Source of the DNA: Zingiber officinale
Taxonomy: Eukaryota; Streptophyta; Magnoliopsida; Zingiberales; Zingiberaceae
Direction of reading: 5' to 3'
DNA: 64,000 bases
Assembly: GCF_018446385.1 (NCBI RefSeq)
Contig: NC_055987.1
Coordinates: forward strand, 11,431,705 to 11,495,704
The notes under the pieces were generated by a model. It was not told the DNA's origin. It saw only the letters and a program-made list of their open reading frames with translations, and searched no databases. This document shows positions 35,201 to 49,497 of the stretch, piece after piece. Position 1 is the first letter of the stretch. Each line of letters opens with the position of its first letter. The translations under genes were made by a program, and so were the position numbers.

Positions 35201-38200
35201 CTATAACGTCTCGACAAAAACCGCTACATCTCCAGAACTTGGGTGTAATGTTAAATATGCAAGAGTTCGCGTTATAGGGTCCGACTATAACATCTCAGCA
35301 AAGGCCGCTACATCTCCATGAGAACTTGAGTGTAGTGTTAAATAGGCAAGAGTTCTCACACCATAGGTTGGATAAAAACAAATATGATAGGAAAACTAAT
35401 AATTTAAGATTTGGAACATGGAATATAGGAACTCTCACTGGTAAATCAATGAAAGTAGTAGATATGATGATTAGCAGAAAAATTAATATTTTGTGTGTAC
35501 AAGAGACAAAATGAGTAGGCAAAAGGAAAAGATGATAGAGAACTCGGGTTTTAAGTTATGGTATACTAGAAAGAGTAAAACAAGAAATGGAGTGGGTATT
35601 ATTGTAGATAGTTTGTTAAAGGATAAAGTTGTAGAAGTAGTTAGAAAAGGGGATAGAATTATAACTCTTAAGATAATAGTGGTGAAAGAAACTATGAACA
35701 TAATTAACATATATGCACCACAAGTAGGATTAAATGAAGCTACCAAATCAAAGTTTTGAGACGACTTAGATGAAATATTATAAAATATTTCATCAAATGA
35801 AATGATTTTAATAGGAGGTGATCTAAATGAGCATGTCGGAGTGAAAAAATGAGGAATATGAGAGGGTACATGGGAGTTATGGGTTTGGAACAAGAAATGA
35901 GGAAGGGAAAATTATATTAGATTTTGCGATAGCATATGACCTTATATTAACTAATACGTTTTTTAAGAAAAGAGAAGAACACTTAGTCACATTAAAAAGT
36001 GGGAATAATAAATCACAAATTGACTTTCTTATGGTTAGGAAGAAAGATAGAAAGATTTGTAAAGATTGCAAAGTTATCCCTGGAGAAAGCTTAACTATCC
36101 AACATAGGTTAGTAGTGTTGAATATACGCCTCAAACATAGTATCAATAGAAAAAAATATATACGATTCCTAAAATTAAGTGATGGAAGTTAAAGGATGGA
36201 AAACAAAATATATTTAAGGAGAAGGTAGAAGTACAAGCATTAGGTGAAATATATGATGACTCTAATACAACATGGGATAAAATGGTATCAAAGTTGAAAA
36301 TAGTAGCGAAGAGTGTACTCGGTGAGTGAAAGGAACATGCACCACTAAGTAAGGAATCTTGGTGGTGGAATGAGAAAGAATAAGAGAAAGTAAAGGAAAA
36401 ACAAATAGCTTATAAGGAATTAAATATTTGTAAGAACGAGGAAAACTTAAAAAAATATACAATAGCCAAGCAAAAAAACTAAGAAAGTAATGAGTGAAGC
36501 AAAAAATAAAACTTTTGAACGATTTTATCAACAATTGGATACAAAAGAAGGGGAAAGAGACATTTATAGAATAGCTAAAGTGATAGAAAGGAAAACAAGA
36601 GATCTTAGCCAAATAAAATGTATTAAAGATCATAGTTATCAAAAGCGCTCGCTTCGCTCGCTTAAGCGCAAAGCGAAGCGAGGCGCAGCCCTTGCGCTTC
36701 CGAGAACTTGGAAGCGCAACAGGTTTAAGAAGTGCGCGCGTCGCTGCGCTTTGCGCAGAAGCGAGCGAAGTGCAACGACCCTAAAAGATTCCTTTTTTGT
36801 TTTAAATTTTATTTAAAGCCCTAATTAATCTCTTTAAACCTGTCTCTTCATCTCCCGCCGCTGTTCGTTGCGTCTGCCGCTGCTGTAACTAGACGGATCT
36901 GCTGTGGCTGCTTCTTCATGTGTGCTGCCGCTTCTTCACGCGTCGCGGTAAGTTTTCAATTTCTGTTACTTAAATTCAGTTTGAAGCATCCTGGCCATTC
37001 TGCGATCGCCTCCGGCGGCGTCCCGGGATGCGTCCGGCGGCGTCGGAGGCGTCGCGGGAGGCCTCCGACGCCTCCAGCGGCGTCGCGGGAGGGCCCCGAC
37101 GCCTCCAGCGGCGTCGCGGGAGGGACCCGACGCCTCTAGCGGCGTCGCGGGAGTTCTCCAACGCCGGAGGCTTCCCGCGACGCCTCCGGCGACGTCGGTG
37201 GCCTCCGGCGATGGCTCTGGCGGCGTCGAGGGCATCGCGATGGCCGTGGTCGCGACTCGCGTGAAACGGTGAAAGGAGAAAAAGTTTGATTTTATTAAAT
37301 CAAATTTAAATATATAAACAAAATTAAAAATATAAAAAAATTGATAAAGTTTATTAATTCATATCAATTTAATTTAAAGATATAAAAAATAAATTAAAAT
37401 TTAAAAAAACTTAATAAATTGCATTAATTTATATAAATCAGATTTAAATATATAAAAATTATTTAAAATAAACAAAAATCTAATAAATATTATTAATTCT
37501 AATTTCTAAATCAGATTTAATTATTTAAATTTTAATTAAATGTATCAAAAATATTTAAAAAATCTAATAATCTTATTAATTTTAAACTAGATTTAATTAT
37601 TTAAATTTTAAACATAAAATTTAAAAAAAAATCTAATAAACTTTATTAATTATAAATCAGATTTAATTATTTAAACATATAAAAAATATATTTAAAATAA
37701 AAAATCTAATAAATTCTATTAATACATATAAATCATATTTAAATATATAAAATATGTATAAAAAATAAAAATCTAATAAATATTATGAGCACATATACAT
37801 CAGATTTAATCATTTAAATATATAAAAAAATATATGTAAAATAAAAAAAATATAATAAATTTTATTAATACATATAAATCAGATTTAAATATATAAAAAT
37901 ATATATATTTAAAATTAAAAATTGTAATTAATTCGTATAAATCAGATTTATATTTTGATATTTTTTACTATTTTATATTTTTTTTACTTATTGATTGTTT
38001 ATTACTAATTGCAGCGCTCTTGACTCTTGATTCTTGAGTTCCATGTCAAATATAACAATTTCATCCACTCGAAAAGATATTGCTTGGAATTATGCAACAT
38101 GTTCAAATCCTAAAAATTCAAATGTTGTCAGTTGTATTTTTTGTGGTAAAATAACAAACGGTGGAATTTATCGACACAAGTTACATTTAGTTGGGGGCAA

Positions 38201-41200
38201 TAGAAATGTGAAAGCTTGTCCGAAATGTCCTGAGCATGTTAAAGAAGAAATTAGAGAGTTTATGCAAAAAAAAAAATAATTTGAAGAATCAAATAGATGA
38301 AATTCCTCATTCTGATGATGTTGATAATTTGGAAGATTTGGAAGAAGATGAAGAAGATGATCATCAAACTAAAGTGAAAGGGAAACGACCAATATCAGAT
38401 TCAAGCAACCATCCTACGACCCAAGGTAAAAAGTGTAAACAAACTGGGCCTATTAATCTTTTATTTTATGAAAGATGTCGATGAAATTGTCAAACAAAGA
38501 CGTGCAAAAAACAAAGGATAATTTGATGAAAATAAAAAGAAGTTAAGAGATATTGCAGTTGAGAAATTTGCAAAATGGATGTATGATGTTGGAATTCCCT
38601 TTAATGTTGTTAAATATGATTCTTCTAAGCCTTGTATTGAAGCTATTGGACAATTTGGATCTGGGATGAAACCTCCATCATATCATGAAGTGGGGGTTAA
38701 GTATTTGAAGGAGTTGGCAAATACGAACTCACTTCTCAAATCCCATGAAGAAGATCATGCAAAGTTTGGGTGCATAATCTTGGCAGAGGGATGGACAGAT
38801 AAAAAGGGTAGGACTCTTATAAATTTTTTGGTGAATGGTCCCAAAGGAAGTGTATTTGTCGAATCAGTTGATGCTTCAAGCTATTCTCACACAGCGGACA
38901 AAATGTTTGAGTTGCTTTCTAAATTTGTGTATCGCATTGGAGAAAAAAATGTGGTTCAGATTGTAACAGATAATGCAAGCTACAATGTCAGTGCAGGTAA
39001 TATTTTAAATTTTTGTTAAATATTAGCCTGTTATTTCCAAGTTCCAATTAATAATTGAATTATGTTTTTAATTTTTTTGATTAAATGTTTTTGTTTTTTT
39101 AGGTCGTCTTTTGGAAAACCGATTTCCACACTTATACTGGACTCCCTGTGTAGCTCATTATTTAGATTTGTCGCTTAAGGATATATTCAAAATTCCTCAT
39201 CTCAGAAAATTGCATGAACGGGCATTGATGGTGAATGGTTATAGTTATAACAGACCACAAGTATTGAGCATGATGAGAGAGTTTACTGGACAGAGAGACA
39301 TGGTAAGAACCGCAAAGACACGTTTCGCAACCGCTTTTTTGACTTTAAAGCGGTTTCATGTACAACAAGCAAATCTGAGAAAGATGTTTACATCTGAAAA
39401 GTGGGCAAATAGTCGATTTTCCAAAGAGGCCGCAGGAAAACGTGTAGCAGAAGTGATATTGATGCCTTCTTTTTGGAAAAATATGATTTTTGCATTAAAA
39501 GTTGGTGGTCCATTAGTAAAAGTATTACGGCTGGTAGACGGTGAAAAACGATCTCCTATGGGTTATATTTATGAGGCAATGGACAGGGCCAAAGAAGTTA
39601 TCGCTGCGTCATTTAACAATAATGAAGAGAAATATCGTAGCATTTTTGAATTCATTGACAAAAGATGGAACATTCAACTGCATCGACCTTTGCACGCAGC
39701 CGGATATTTCTTAAATCCAGAGTGTTTTTACTCAAACCCTGATATAGAAAATGATACAGAAGTGATGGAGGGTTTGTACAAGTGCATATCTAGATTGGTG
39801 AGAGATGAGGATTTACAAGATAAGATCACAAATCAATTGGAAAAATACAAGAAAGCAGGACTTTTTGGTTTGCTCCGACAAAGAACTTTAAAATCGCCAG
39901 GTAAATTTATAAATAATATATTGTGCAATATCAATATTGGATGGTAATAAAGTTAATCTTATAATTTATATGTTTTTGTTTTTCAAGCTGATTGGTGGTC
40001 TTCTTATGGTGCATCAACGCCTGAATTAAAAACATTTGCAATGAAGATTTTAAACCTCACATGCTCTTCTTCAAGCTGTGAACGTAATTAGAGTGTTTTT
40101 GAACATGTAAGTTGGATTTTTTTTTAATACATATTAAAATTTATATTATGAACTTAACCTTTTACTTTTAAATTTTTTTGTAGATACATTCTAAGAAAAG
40201 AAATAGGTTGTCTCAACAACGATTGAATGATTTGGTATATATCAAGTACAATAGAGCTTTGAGGAGAAGATATGACATGCGAGATAAGATTGATCCTATT
40301 ACTTTGTCAGAGATAGATGATAGTAATGAATGGTTGTTGGGAAAATTGAATGACAGTGATAAAGACAATGATAATGATTTTGTCTTTGAAGGTGAAGATT
40401 TGCGTTGGAGTGATGTAGCACAAGCATCTGGGGTTGGTGAAAGTGCATATGGCTTTCGATCTCGAAATGCGTCTTCTTCAAAAGGGACATCATCATCTGC
40501 ATTAGCAAAAAGAAAGTAGTCTTCACCTCAAACTAGTCTTGTAAATGAAGAAGAAATTAATCTTGATAATGAAACTGAAGAAGAAGATACTGATGGATAC
40601 AAATCAAGCGATGGAGCTGATGACATAGATTTGGACAATGAAGATGAAGAAGATGATTATTTTGATATTTGATATTTCATGTATCATATTTTCAAAGACT
40701 TTTAATTTTCAGTAATCTGCAACTTCATCAAAGAATATTTTGTTTATGATTATTTGGATTTTCAAAGACATTTTGAAAGTTTTTTTAATAGATATAATAG
40801 CCCTTTTGTTTATTATGTTTTTTTTCCGTAAAGCCTGCGCTTCGCCTTGTGCTTTGCGCTTCAAGCCCCAAGACCCTTGAGCGCTTTTTTGCGCTTTGCG
40901 CTTTTGACAACTATGTTAAAGATGAATATAATAGGGTATTAGTAAACAACAACAACAACAACAACAACCAAGTCTTTTCCCACTAGGTGGGGTCGGCTGT
41001 ATGAATCCTTTTACGCCATTGAGCTCTATCTCCTATTTATCATCATCTATATTTAAATAAATTATCTTGTTTTATTGTTGCTAACCAAGTCTTTTTTGGT
41101 CTTCCTCTTCCTCGTTTTATATGCATGTTTATCATAGTTTCACATCGCCTAACTGGAGCATTTATTGGTCGTCTAAGTACATGTCCATACCATCTTAAAC

Positions 41201-44200
41201 GTGTCTCTATGAGTTTTTCCTCAATAGATGCAACTCCTACTTTCTCTCTAATGCTCTCATTTCTTATTTTGTCCATCCTCGTATGTCCACACATCCACCT
41301 TAACATCCTCATCTCTGCAACTCTCATCTTCTGCTCATGTGCTCGAGTTCAGCTCCATATAACATAGTAGGTTTAACTGCGGTTTTATAGAACTTACCTT
41401 TAAGTTTAAGAGATACTTTACGGTCACATAGAACACCCGACGCTCTCCTCCATTTCACCCACCTTGCATGTATTCCATGTAAGACATCTCTCTCGATCCC
41501 TCCATCGTTTTGTAAAAATGATCCTAAATATTTAAATCTCTCTGTTCCGGACAACTCGTCCTCTCCTATCTTAACAATTGTTTCATTACTTCTAATATTG
41601 CTAAACTTAAATTCCATATATTCCGTCTTTAATCTACTAAGCTTAAAACCTTTCCTTCTAGTGTTTCCCTCCAAGATTCTAGCTTAGCATTTACTCCTTC
41701 ACGTGTCTCATCTACCAAAATAATATCATCTGCAAACAACATGCACCACGGTCTTGTGTCTTGAATGTGTGCAGATGAGTTCATCCATAATTAATGTAAA
41801 AGATAGGGACTTAGAAATGATCCTTGATGTAACTCTATCTTTATTGGAAATGCTTGATACTCCACCGAAGTCTTTACTCTGGTCGTTACATCCTCATACA
41901 TATCCTTAATTAGTTCAATATATGTTACGCTAACACCTCTCTTTTCTAAAATTCTCCATATAATTTCTCTTGGGACTCTATCATATGCCTTTTCTAAGTC
42001 AATGAATACCATGTGTAGATCTTGTTTTTGCTCCCGATATTTTTCAATTAATTGTCTAAGAAGATGTATGTCGACCTTCCAGGCATGAACCCAAATTGAT
42101 TTTCTGTCACTATGGTCTCCTTCCTTAATCTTTTTTCTATTACTTTTTCCCAAAGTTTCATAATATGACTCATTAGTTTAATACCCCTATAGTTGCACAA
42201 TTTTGTACGTCTCCCTTATTCTTATATAAGGGAACTAGAGTACTTATCCTCCATTGATCAGGCATTTTTTTCGTTTTCAATATCATGTTAAATAATTTTG
42301 TAAGTCATTCAATACCTTGTTTCCCTAAGCACTTCCATACCTCTATCGGAATATCATCTAGTCCAACGGTTTTTCCATTGTGCATCTCATTTAAAGCTTG
42401 TTTTACTTCTGAAGTTTGAATTCTACGATAAAAATTAAAATTTCGATGCTCATTTGACCTAATTAAATTACCTAAGTTAAGTTGGTCTCCTAAACCTTCA
42501 TTAAAAAGTTGATGAAAATACCTCTTCCACCGCTCTTTTATTTCTCCATCGCTTACTAATACCCTATTACATTCATCTTTAATACATTTTATTTGGCTAA
42601 GATCTCTTGTTTTTCTTTCTCTCCCTTTAGCTATTCTATAGATGTCTTTTTCCCCTTCTTTTGTATCCAATTTTTTATATAACCGTTCAAAAGTTTCATT
42701 TTTTGCTTCACTCACTACTTTCTTAGCTTCTTTCTTGGCTATTGTATATTTTTTTAAAATTTTCCTCGTTCTTACAAATATATAATTCCTTATAAGCTAT
42801 TCGTTTTTCCTTCACTTTCTCTTGTACTTTCTCATTCCACCACCAAGATTCTTTACTTAGCGGTGCATGCCCCTTTGACTCACCGAGGACACTCTTAGCT
42901 ACTATTTTCAACTTTGATACCATCTTATCCCATGTTGTATTAGAGTTATTTCACCTAATGCTTGTACTTCTACCTTCTCTTTAAATATATGTTGTTTCCC
43001 ATCCTTTAACTTCCACCACTTAATTCTAGGAATTGTATATATTTTCTTTCTATTGATACTATGTTTGAGGCGTATATCCAACACTACTACCCTATGTTGG
43101 GTAGTTAAGCTTTCTCCAGGGATGACTTTGCAATCTTTACAAATCTTTCTATCCTTCTTCCTAACCATAAGAAAGTCAATTTGCGATCTATTATTCCCGC
43201 TTTTGAATGTGACTAAGTGTTCTTCTCTTTTCTTAAAAAACGTATTAGCTAATATAAGGTCATATGCTATCGCAAAATCTAATATAGTTTTCCCTTCCTC
43301 ATTCCTCGTTCCAAACCCATAACTCCCATGTACTCTCTCATATTCCTCATTTTTTACTCCGACATGCCCATTTAGATCACCTCCTATTAAAATCCTTTCA
43401 TTTGGTGGAATATTTTGTAATATTTCATCTAAGTCCTCCCAAAACCTTAATTTGGTAGCTTCATCTAATCCTACTTGTGGTGCATATACGCTAATTATGT
43501 TCATAGTTTCTTTCGCCACTATTATCTTAAGGGTTATAATTCTATCCCCTTTTCTAACTACTCCTACAACTTCATCCTTTAACAAACTATCTACAATAAT
43601 ACCCACTCCATTTCTTGTTTTACTCTTTCCCGTGTACCATAACTTAAAACCCGAGTTCTCTATCATCTTTGCCTTCTCACCTGTCCATTTTGTCTCTTGT
43701 ACACATAAAATATTAATTTTTCTCTTAATCATCATATCTACTACCTCCATTGATTTACTAGTGAGAGTTCCTATGTCCCATGTTCCAAATCTTAGATTAT
43801 TAGTTTTCCTATCATATTTGTTCTTATCTAACCTATGGTGTGAGAACTCTTGCCTATTTAACACTACACCCAAGTTCTCATGGAGATGTAGCGGTCCTTG
43901 CTGAGACGTTACAGTCGGACCCTGTAACGCGAACTCTTGCATATTTATCACTACACCCGAGTTCTGGAGATGTAGCGGTCCTTGCCGAGACGTTACAGTC
44001 GGACCCTGCAACGCGTTCCTTCCGGGGAACAACCTAGTATTAGCACAATAGTTTAATGGATTCATTCATGAAATATTTGCCATAGTTTGACGCTGGCTGG
44101 CAACCTAACGCAACCCTCCTCCTTTATCCGGGCTTGGGACCGACCATGACCGGTCATCATGGGCGGAGTTTAATAGGGTATTAGTAAATGATTGAAAAAT

Positions 44201-47200
44201 AAAAGAGCGGTGGAAGAGGTATTTTCATCAACTGTTTAATGAAGGTTTAGGTGACCAACTTAACTTAGATAATTTAAGTAGGTCAAATAAGCATAGAAAT
44301 TTTAATTTTTATCGTAGAATTCAAACTTTAAAAATAAAATAAACTTTAAATAAAATGCACGAAAAGCTGTTGGGAAATAAAGGTATGAAGTGCATAGGGA
44401 AATAAGGTATTGAATGCTTACAAAATTATTTAACATGATATTGAAAATGAAAAAAATGTATGATCAATGGAGGATAAGTACTCTAGTTCTCTTATATAAG
44501 AACATGGGAGATGTACAAAATTGTGCAAACTATAAAGGTATTAAACTAATGAGTCATACTATGAAACTTTAGAAAAAAGTAATAGAAAAAAAAATTAAGG
44601 AGACCACAGTGATCGAAAATCAATTTGGTTCATGCCTGAAAGGTCGACAATAGAAGCTATTCATCTTCTTAGACAAATAATTGAAAAATATCGGGAGCAA
44701 AAATAAGATCTACACATGAAAAAGCTTATGATAGAGTCCCAAAAGAAATTATATGGAGAACTCTAAAAAAGAGAGGTGTTAGTGTAACATATATTGAACT
44801 AATTGAGGATATATACAAAGTTGTAACAACCAGAGTAAATACTTCAGACGAAGTAACTGAAGCATTTCCAATAAAGATATGGTTACATCAAGGATCAGCT
44901 CTAAGTCCCTATCTTTTTACACTAATTATAGATGAACTCACTGCGCACATTCAAGACACAGTACCGTGGTGCATGTTGTTTGCAGATGATATTATTTTGA
45001 TAGATGAAACACGTGAAGGAGTATATGCTAAACTAGAATCTTGGCGGGAAACACTAGAAGGGAAAGGTTTTAAGCTTAGTAAGGGAAATGTTTTAAGCTT
45101 AGTAGATTAAAAACAGAATATATGGTATTTAAGTTTAGCAATATTAGAAGTAATAGACATACGAGGATGAACAAAATAAGAAATGAGAGCATTAGAGAGA
45201 AATTCGGAGTTGCATCTATTGAGGAAAAACTCCAAGAGGCACGTTTAAGATGGTACGGGCATGTACTTAGACGATCAATAAATGCTCCAGTTAGGCGATG
45301 TGAAACTATGATAAACATGTATATCAAACGAGGAAGAGGAAGAGGAAGACCAAAAAAAGACTTGGTTAGCAACAATAAAATAAGATAAAATTTATTTAAA
45401 TATAGAGGATGATATAGTAGAAAATAGAGCTCAATGGCGTAAAAGGATTCATACAGCCGACCCCATCTAGCGGAAAATGTTTGGTTGTTGTTATTGTCGT
45501 CGTTGTCAATCACAGATCCAATGCTTAAATTCAGCCTAAAAGTAGTTAACTATCAAAGTTTATAAATTCTCATAATTCACTTGCAACTCTCCGCAAGATA
45601 AAATTAGAGTGCCACTAGCAGATTTGAAATAGATAATGAGAGGAGAGAGAGAGAGAAATTTGATTGCATAACTAATTAAAAAAAAAAAGCACATTTTGAC
45701 TTTAGATTGGAAATCTGATGGTTTTCTATCCACCTTGGTAGCATTAATACCTCACTTATGATGTTGTATGACATTTTGATTTTATACAACAAAATGTAGT
45801 ACCAAATTAAGGTGGCATTTGGTTTAGAGGTTTGGGAATGGGGGAATGGATTCATTCCCAAACCTTGTGTTTGGTTGATGGGAATAGAATCAAGATTTTG
45901 GAATGAAACCCAAAAACTTGGGTATGCATGAAACTCACCCCTCCCTTGGGTTTTGATCGAATGGGAATAAGAATTAAATTTTGGACGAAAATACCTTTAG
46001 TATATTTGTTCAATTTTTCTTTCATTCCACTCTCTCTCCTTGCTCTCTCTTATCATACTTTCTCTCTCCTCATTCTCTCTCATCACACATTTTCTACTAT
46101 TTTCTCTCTGTATTCTCTCTCATCACACACCCTCTTTCATTATTTTCTCTCTTCATTTTTTTCATCATACTTTCTCTCTCATCATTCTCTCTCTCATCAT
46201 TCTTTCTCTCTCCATATTTTATCTCATCACACTTTCTCTCTCTTCATTCTCTCCCATCACACTCTCTCTCCTCATTCTCTCTCATCGCACATTCTCTATC
46301 ATTTTCTCTTTGTATTCTCTCTCATCACACACTCTCTCTCTCATTATTTTCTCTCTCTTCATTCTCTCCTCATTTTTTCATCATACTTTCTCTCTTATCA
46401 TACTTTCCCTCTCCTCAATCTCTCTTACTATACTCTCTCTCCATATTTTCTCTCAACACTTTATCTCTCTTCATTCTCTTCCATCTCACTCTCTCTCCTC
46501 ATACTTTCCCTCTCTTCATTTTTTCTCATCACACTTTCTCTCTCATCACATTTTTTCATCATACTTTCTCTCCTCAATCTCTCATTTTCTCTCATCACAC
46601 TTTTTCTCTCTTCATTTTTTGTCAATCACTCTTTCTATCTCAACATACTTTCTCTCTCATCATATTTTTTTTCTTCTCAATCTCTCCAATCACACTCTCT
46701 CTCATCACACTTTCCCTCTCTTCATTTTTTCCCATCACACTTTCTCTCTCATCATTCTCTCTCATCATATGTTTATCTCACATTCAACTTTCTCTTCCAT
46801 CTAATTTTTTTCTCTTATTTTTCTCTAAGGGTAAAAAAGAAAATTTAGGTTCATTCCAATTGAAAATATTCAACTTACCAAACATTATTTTTTAGAATGA
46901 TACCCAAGCTCATACTCATTCCCATTCCGTAATACTATGATACTCATTCTCATTCCGATTCCTACGAGAGAACCAAACGCCACCTAAATTTTGGGTATAC
47001 ATTTATAATTACAACAATTAGCCTGAAAGTTTTCTTACTCCCACTAATTGAATCTTAGTTTCTTTAAAATGGCATGACTTGAATATTAATCACATTAAGT
47101 ACAATTTGAGCAAGAGGCATCTATTGGTAGAAATCAACTAAAAGCCTCCAATTATTTTTCACAAAGTTGTACATCAGCTACAATACCAAAGTTATATCAG

Positions 47201-49451
47201 ATCCAAGTAAAATGACCATAGTAAAATCTCATCCAAGGATATAAACCCTACAAAGGAATTTTATTTAGGAATTATTTATTATAATAATCATTTGAATAAT
47301 ATAGGCTTCTCTAAACTTTGATCTAGGGATAGAATATATTCAAGTAACCCTCACTCATGAGTATCTGAGACAATTCAGCCTATTTGTTTTACAAAACTTA
47401 CCTTCTTGTATCATCAAAGCATTGCCCAACATATAATGCAAGCATTGTTTGGTTCATATTCAGAGCAATGCCTATTGTTCCTTCTTCAAACTCTACTAAT
47501 TCACCTAACATTATTTTGCCAAGGCTACGAATATGAACAATTCTGTCATCTACTACCCTAGTCCAATCCCATTCTTAATGTCATGAATATGTCTTTTCAT
47601 TTCTTCTTTGGATCTCCTTGAATTATCAGAACTGCAATAAAATCCTTGGTTATTAAATTTTAATGAATTACTAAGTTCTGGTCATTCAAATACTATGAAA
47701 TTAGAATGAAATCGAATACGATTCCAATATTTCATATCTATCATGTCAGCATGTAACACTAAAAAAAATGAGGTAACACCATTTTGGATGGAATTGTGCA
47801 GAAATTCAGGGGACAAATTCACATAACAGAAACACGCTAGACTCAAAAACCTTCATATGCAAGTGTTAATGACAGATCATTTCAAATATATGCTGGATGC
47901 TTTGTGAAATCTCTTTAGCCATATTCCTTGGTCTGAAGAATGTACAAGCCTTTTTCTTTTCAATCACTTACAATCTTGCCTTGTTTTTCTGCTTCTGAAA
48001 TCTTTTGCTCCCAGTTACCCTTGCTTGTTATTACATACACATTGCCACCTCCCATGTCTATCTCATCATCCATGTCACTAGCTGCCTCACTCTAAAAGGA
48101 AAAGGGAAGATAATGTAAAAAAATTAACAAGTAGGGAAGAAATTATAAGAGTGATAGATATATACTCAACAAAGATATGGTCCAGAGAAATAGAATAAAA
48201 ATTTCAGCATTAGATATTGACCAAGAAATTCAATTAACTATTTAAAACAATAATGTGAAATAACAAAAAAATTCCATATATTTTTAGAAACAAACTATAA
48301 ATTCCATTATTAAAAGAGACTCAACTAATCTACTATAGCAGGAACAAGTGAGTACATAAGCAAATAAAGATTCCAAGCTATTTCAAAAAATAACTCTATA
48401 TAGAGTGTATGTGTAGTTCAAAACCATAAGAGTTGTTCTTGCCGCATAAGAATATTAGTCCACAAAAATTAATCCTACAAGGCTAGTTTGTCAAAAGTTA
48501 CCTTGACGCACTCAATCATCATGTCTAAAATTTTTTACTCTCATTTAAAAATTTATTAACTAAATCCCAACTTTTTCAACTTTGGAACAATTTTTTGGCA
48601 TGTCATTTTCCTGTTAACAACAATTAAATGACTTGCATAGGCTTGACATGGACTACTCTGCTGAGTTAAGAAAGCACAATATGTGCTTCTCTATGGATAC
48701 ATTATCTTGTTTCTTAGTATCCCTCCTTCCCAAGCTCAAACATATTGCACCATTAAATGGAATTGGAAGCAACACCACAAGCATATTTGTTAATAACATT
48801 GTTAGCAAAAGTAATATAACTAGTCACATTGACATGACTAACAAAGAGGATAATAAGTTAGGGCTTTGAATGTAAAAAAGGAAGCAAGGACCATATTTCC
48901 ATATGTTAACCAGGTGGTCCAGGGATGACTCTTGGATCAGATGGTTAGTGTGGGGGCAAAAATTCAATGTCAAAGATATATTAGCACAAAAGTTTTAATG
49001 AAAACAAGCAACCACAACATTAGTAAGGATGGCTTAATAGATTTATACATTGTAATATGGGAGCTCTTATGATAAACTCACTAGTAATGTCTCGAGTCCT
49101 ACAACTAAAGGACCAGTAATTCTTGCAATGATGCACAACATATATATATTCAACAACTTTCATACAGTAAAACTCTCACCATGAATAGCAATAGCAAGCA
49201 TGAAAACTCTAGCAACATAATGGACAAAGGGTGTCTTCTTTCCAGTTACTAGTTTCACATAAGACTTCTGAAGAGGCAATAATCCACATCAGATTCCCTC
49301 ATTCTTCATTCAATGATCCTTATGATATAGTAAAGCGATGAGGATCAAACACATCCAAAGTCACAACGAAATGATCCATATCATCACTGTCCAAAGTTGG
49401 ATAGATATTTCATGTCAGGAGACGATCATTTTCATACCATTACTAGCACAA

Positions 49452-49497
<46 letters not shown>

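Larger units (their letters stand above)
36631..40915 (+). mobile_element. hAT DNA transposon, 4285 bp, with 8-bp target duplication
   Basis: The terminal inverted repeats are catagttatcaaaagcgc at 36631-36648 and its reverse complement at 40898-40915, with one mismatch. The flanking ttaaagat at 36623-36630 and 40916-40923 is a perfect 8-bp duplication, diagnostic of hAT. Subterminal aagcgc-type repeats fill the first and last 100 bases. It inserted into LINE A, whose reading resumes after it. The transposase region is at 38041-40670. Confidence 0.93.
35030..45506 (+). mobile_element. RTE-type LINE (A) interrupted by hAT and a second LINE
   Basis: The LINE starts with ctccgctcatgacgaccgg-like 5' UTR sequence and ends at a gtt/gtc-rich tail (45480-45506). 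The flanking 15-bp duplications at 35015-35029 and 45507-45521 (caattacagatccaa and caatcacagatccaa) differ at one base. An APE-type endonuclease is readable from about 35360 ([15 protein letters not shown], then NILCVQETK, then [14 protein letters not shown]) with stops and frameshifts. Reverse transcriptase reappears at 44200-45400 with FADDI near 44990. About 2.9 kb remain when the nested insertions are removed. It is a dead copy. Confidence 0.88.

Noticed and set aside
36918-37264. Overlapping GC-rich ORFs on both strands (Arg/Ala/Ser-rich)
   Set aside because: They come from a 31-bp minisatellite in the hAT leader; openness on both strands is compositional.
45928-46895. Three overlapping ORFs of about 250-300 codons, Ser/Leu/His/Phe-rich
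   Set aside because: They are translations of a CT/ATC-rich minisatellite inside a MITE in all three frames; no protein family features.
48633-48869. 78-codon plus-strand ORF in thioredoxin intron 1
   Set aside because: Isolated, no homology recognised, and no promoter or codon bias visible.
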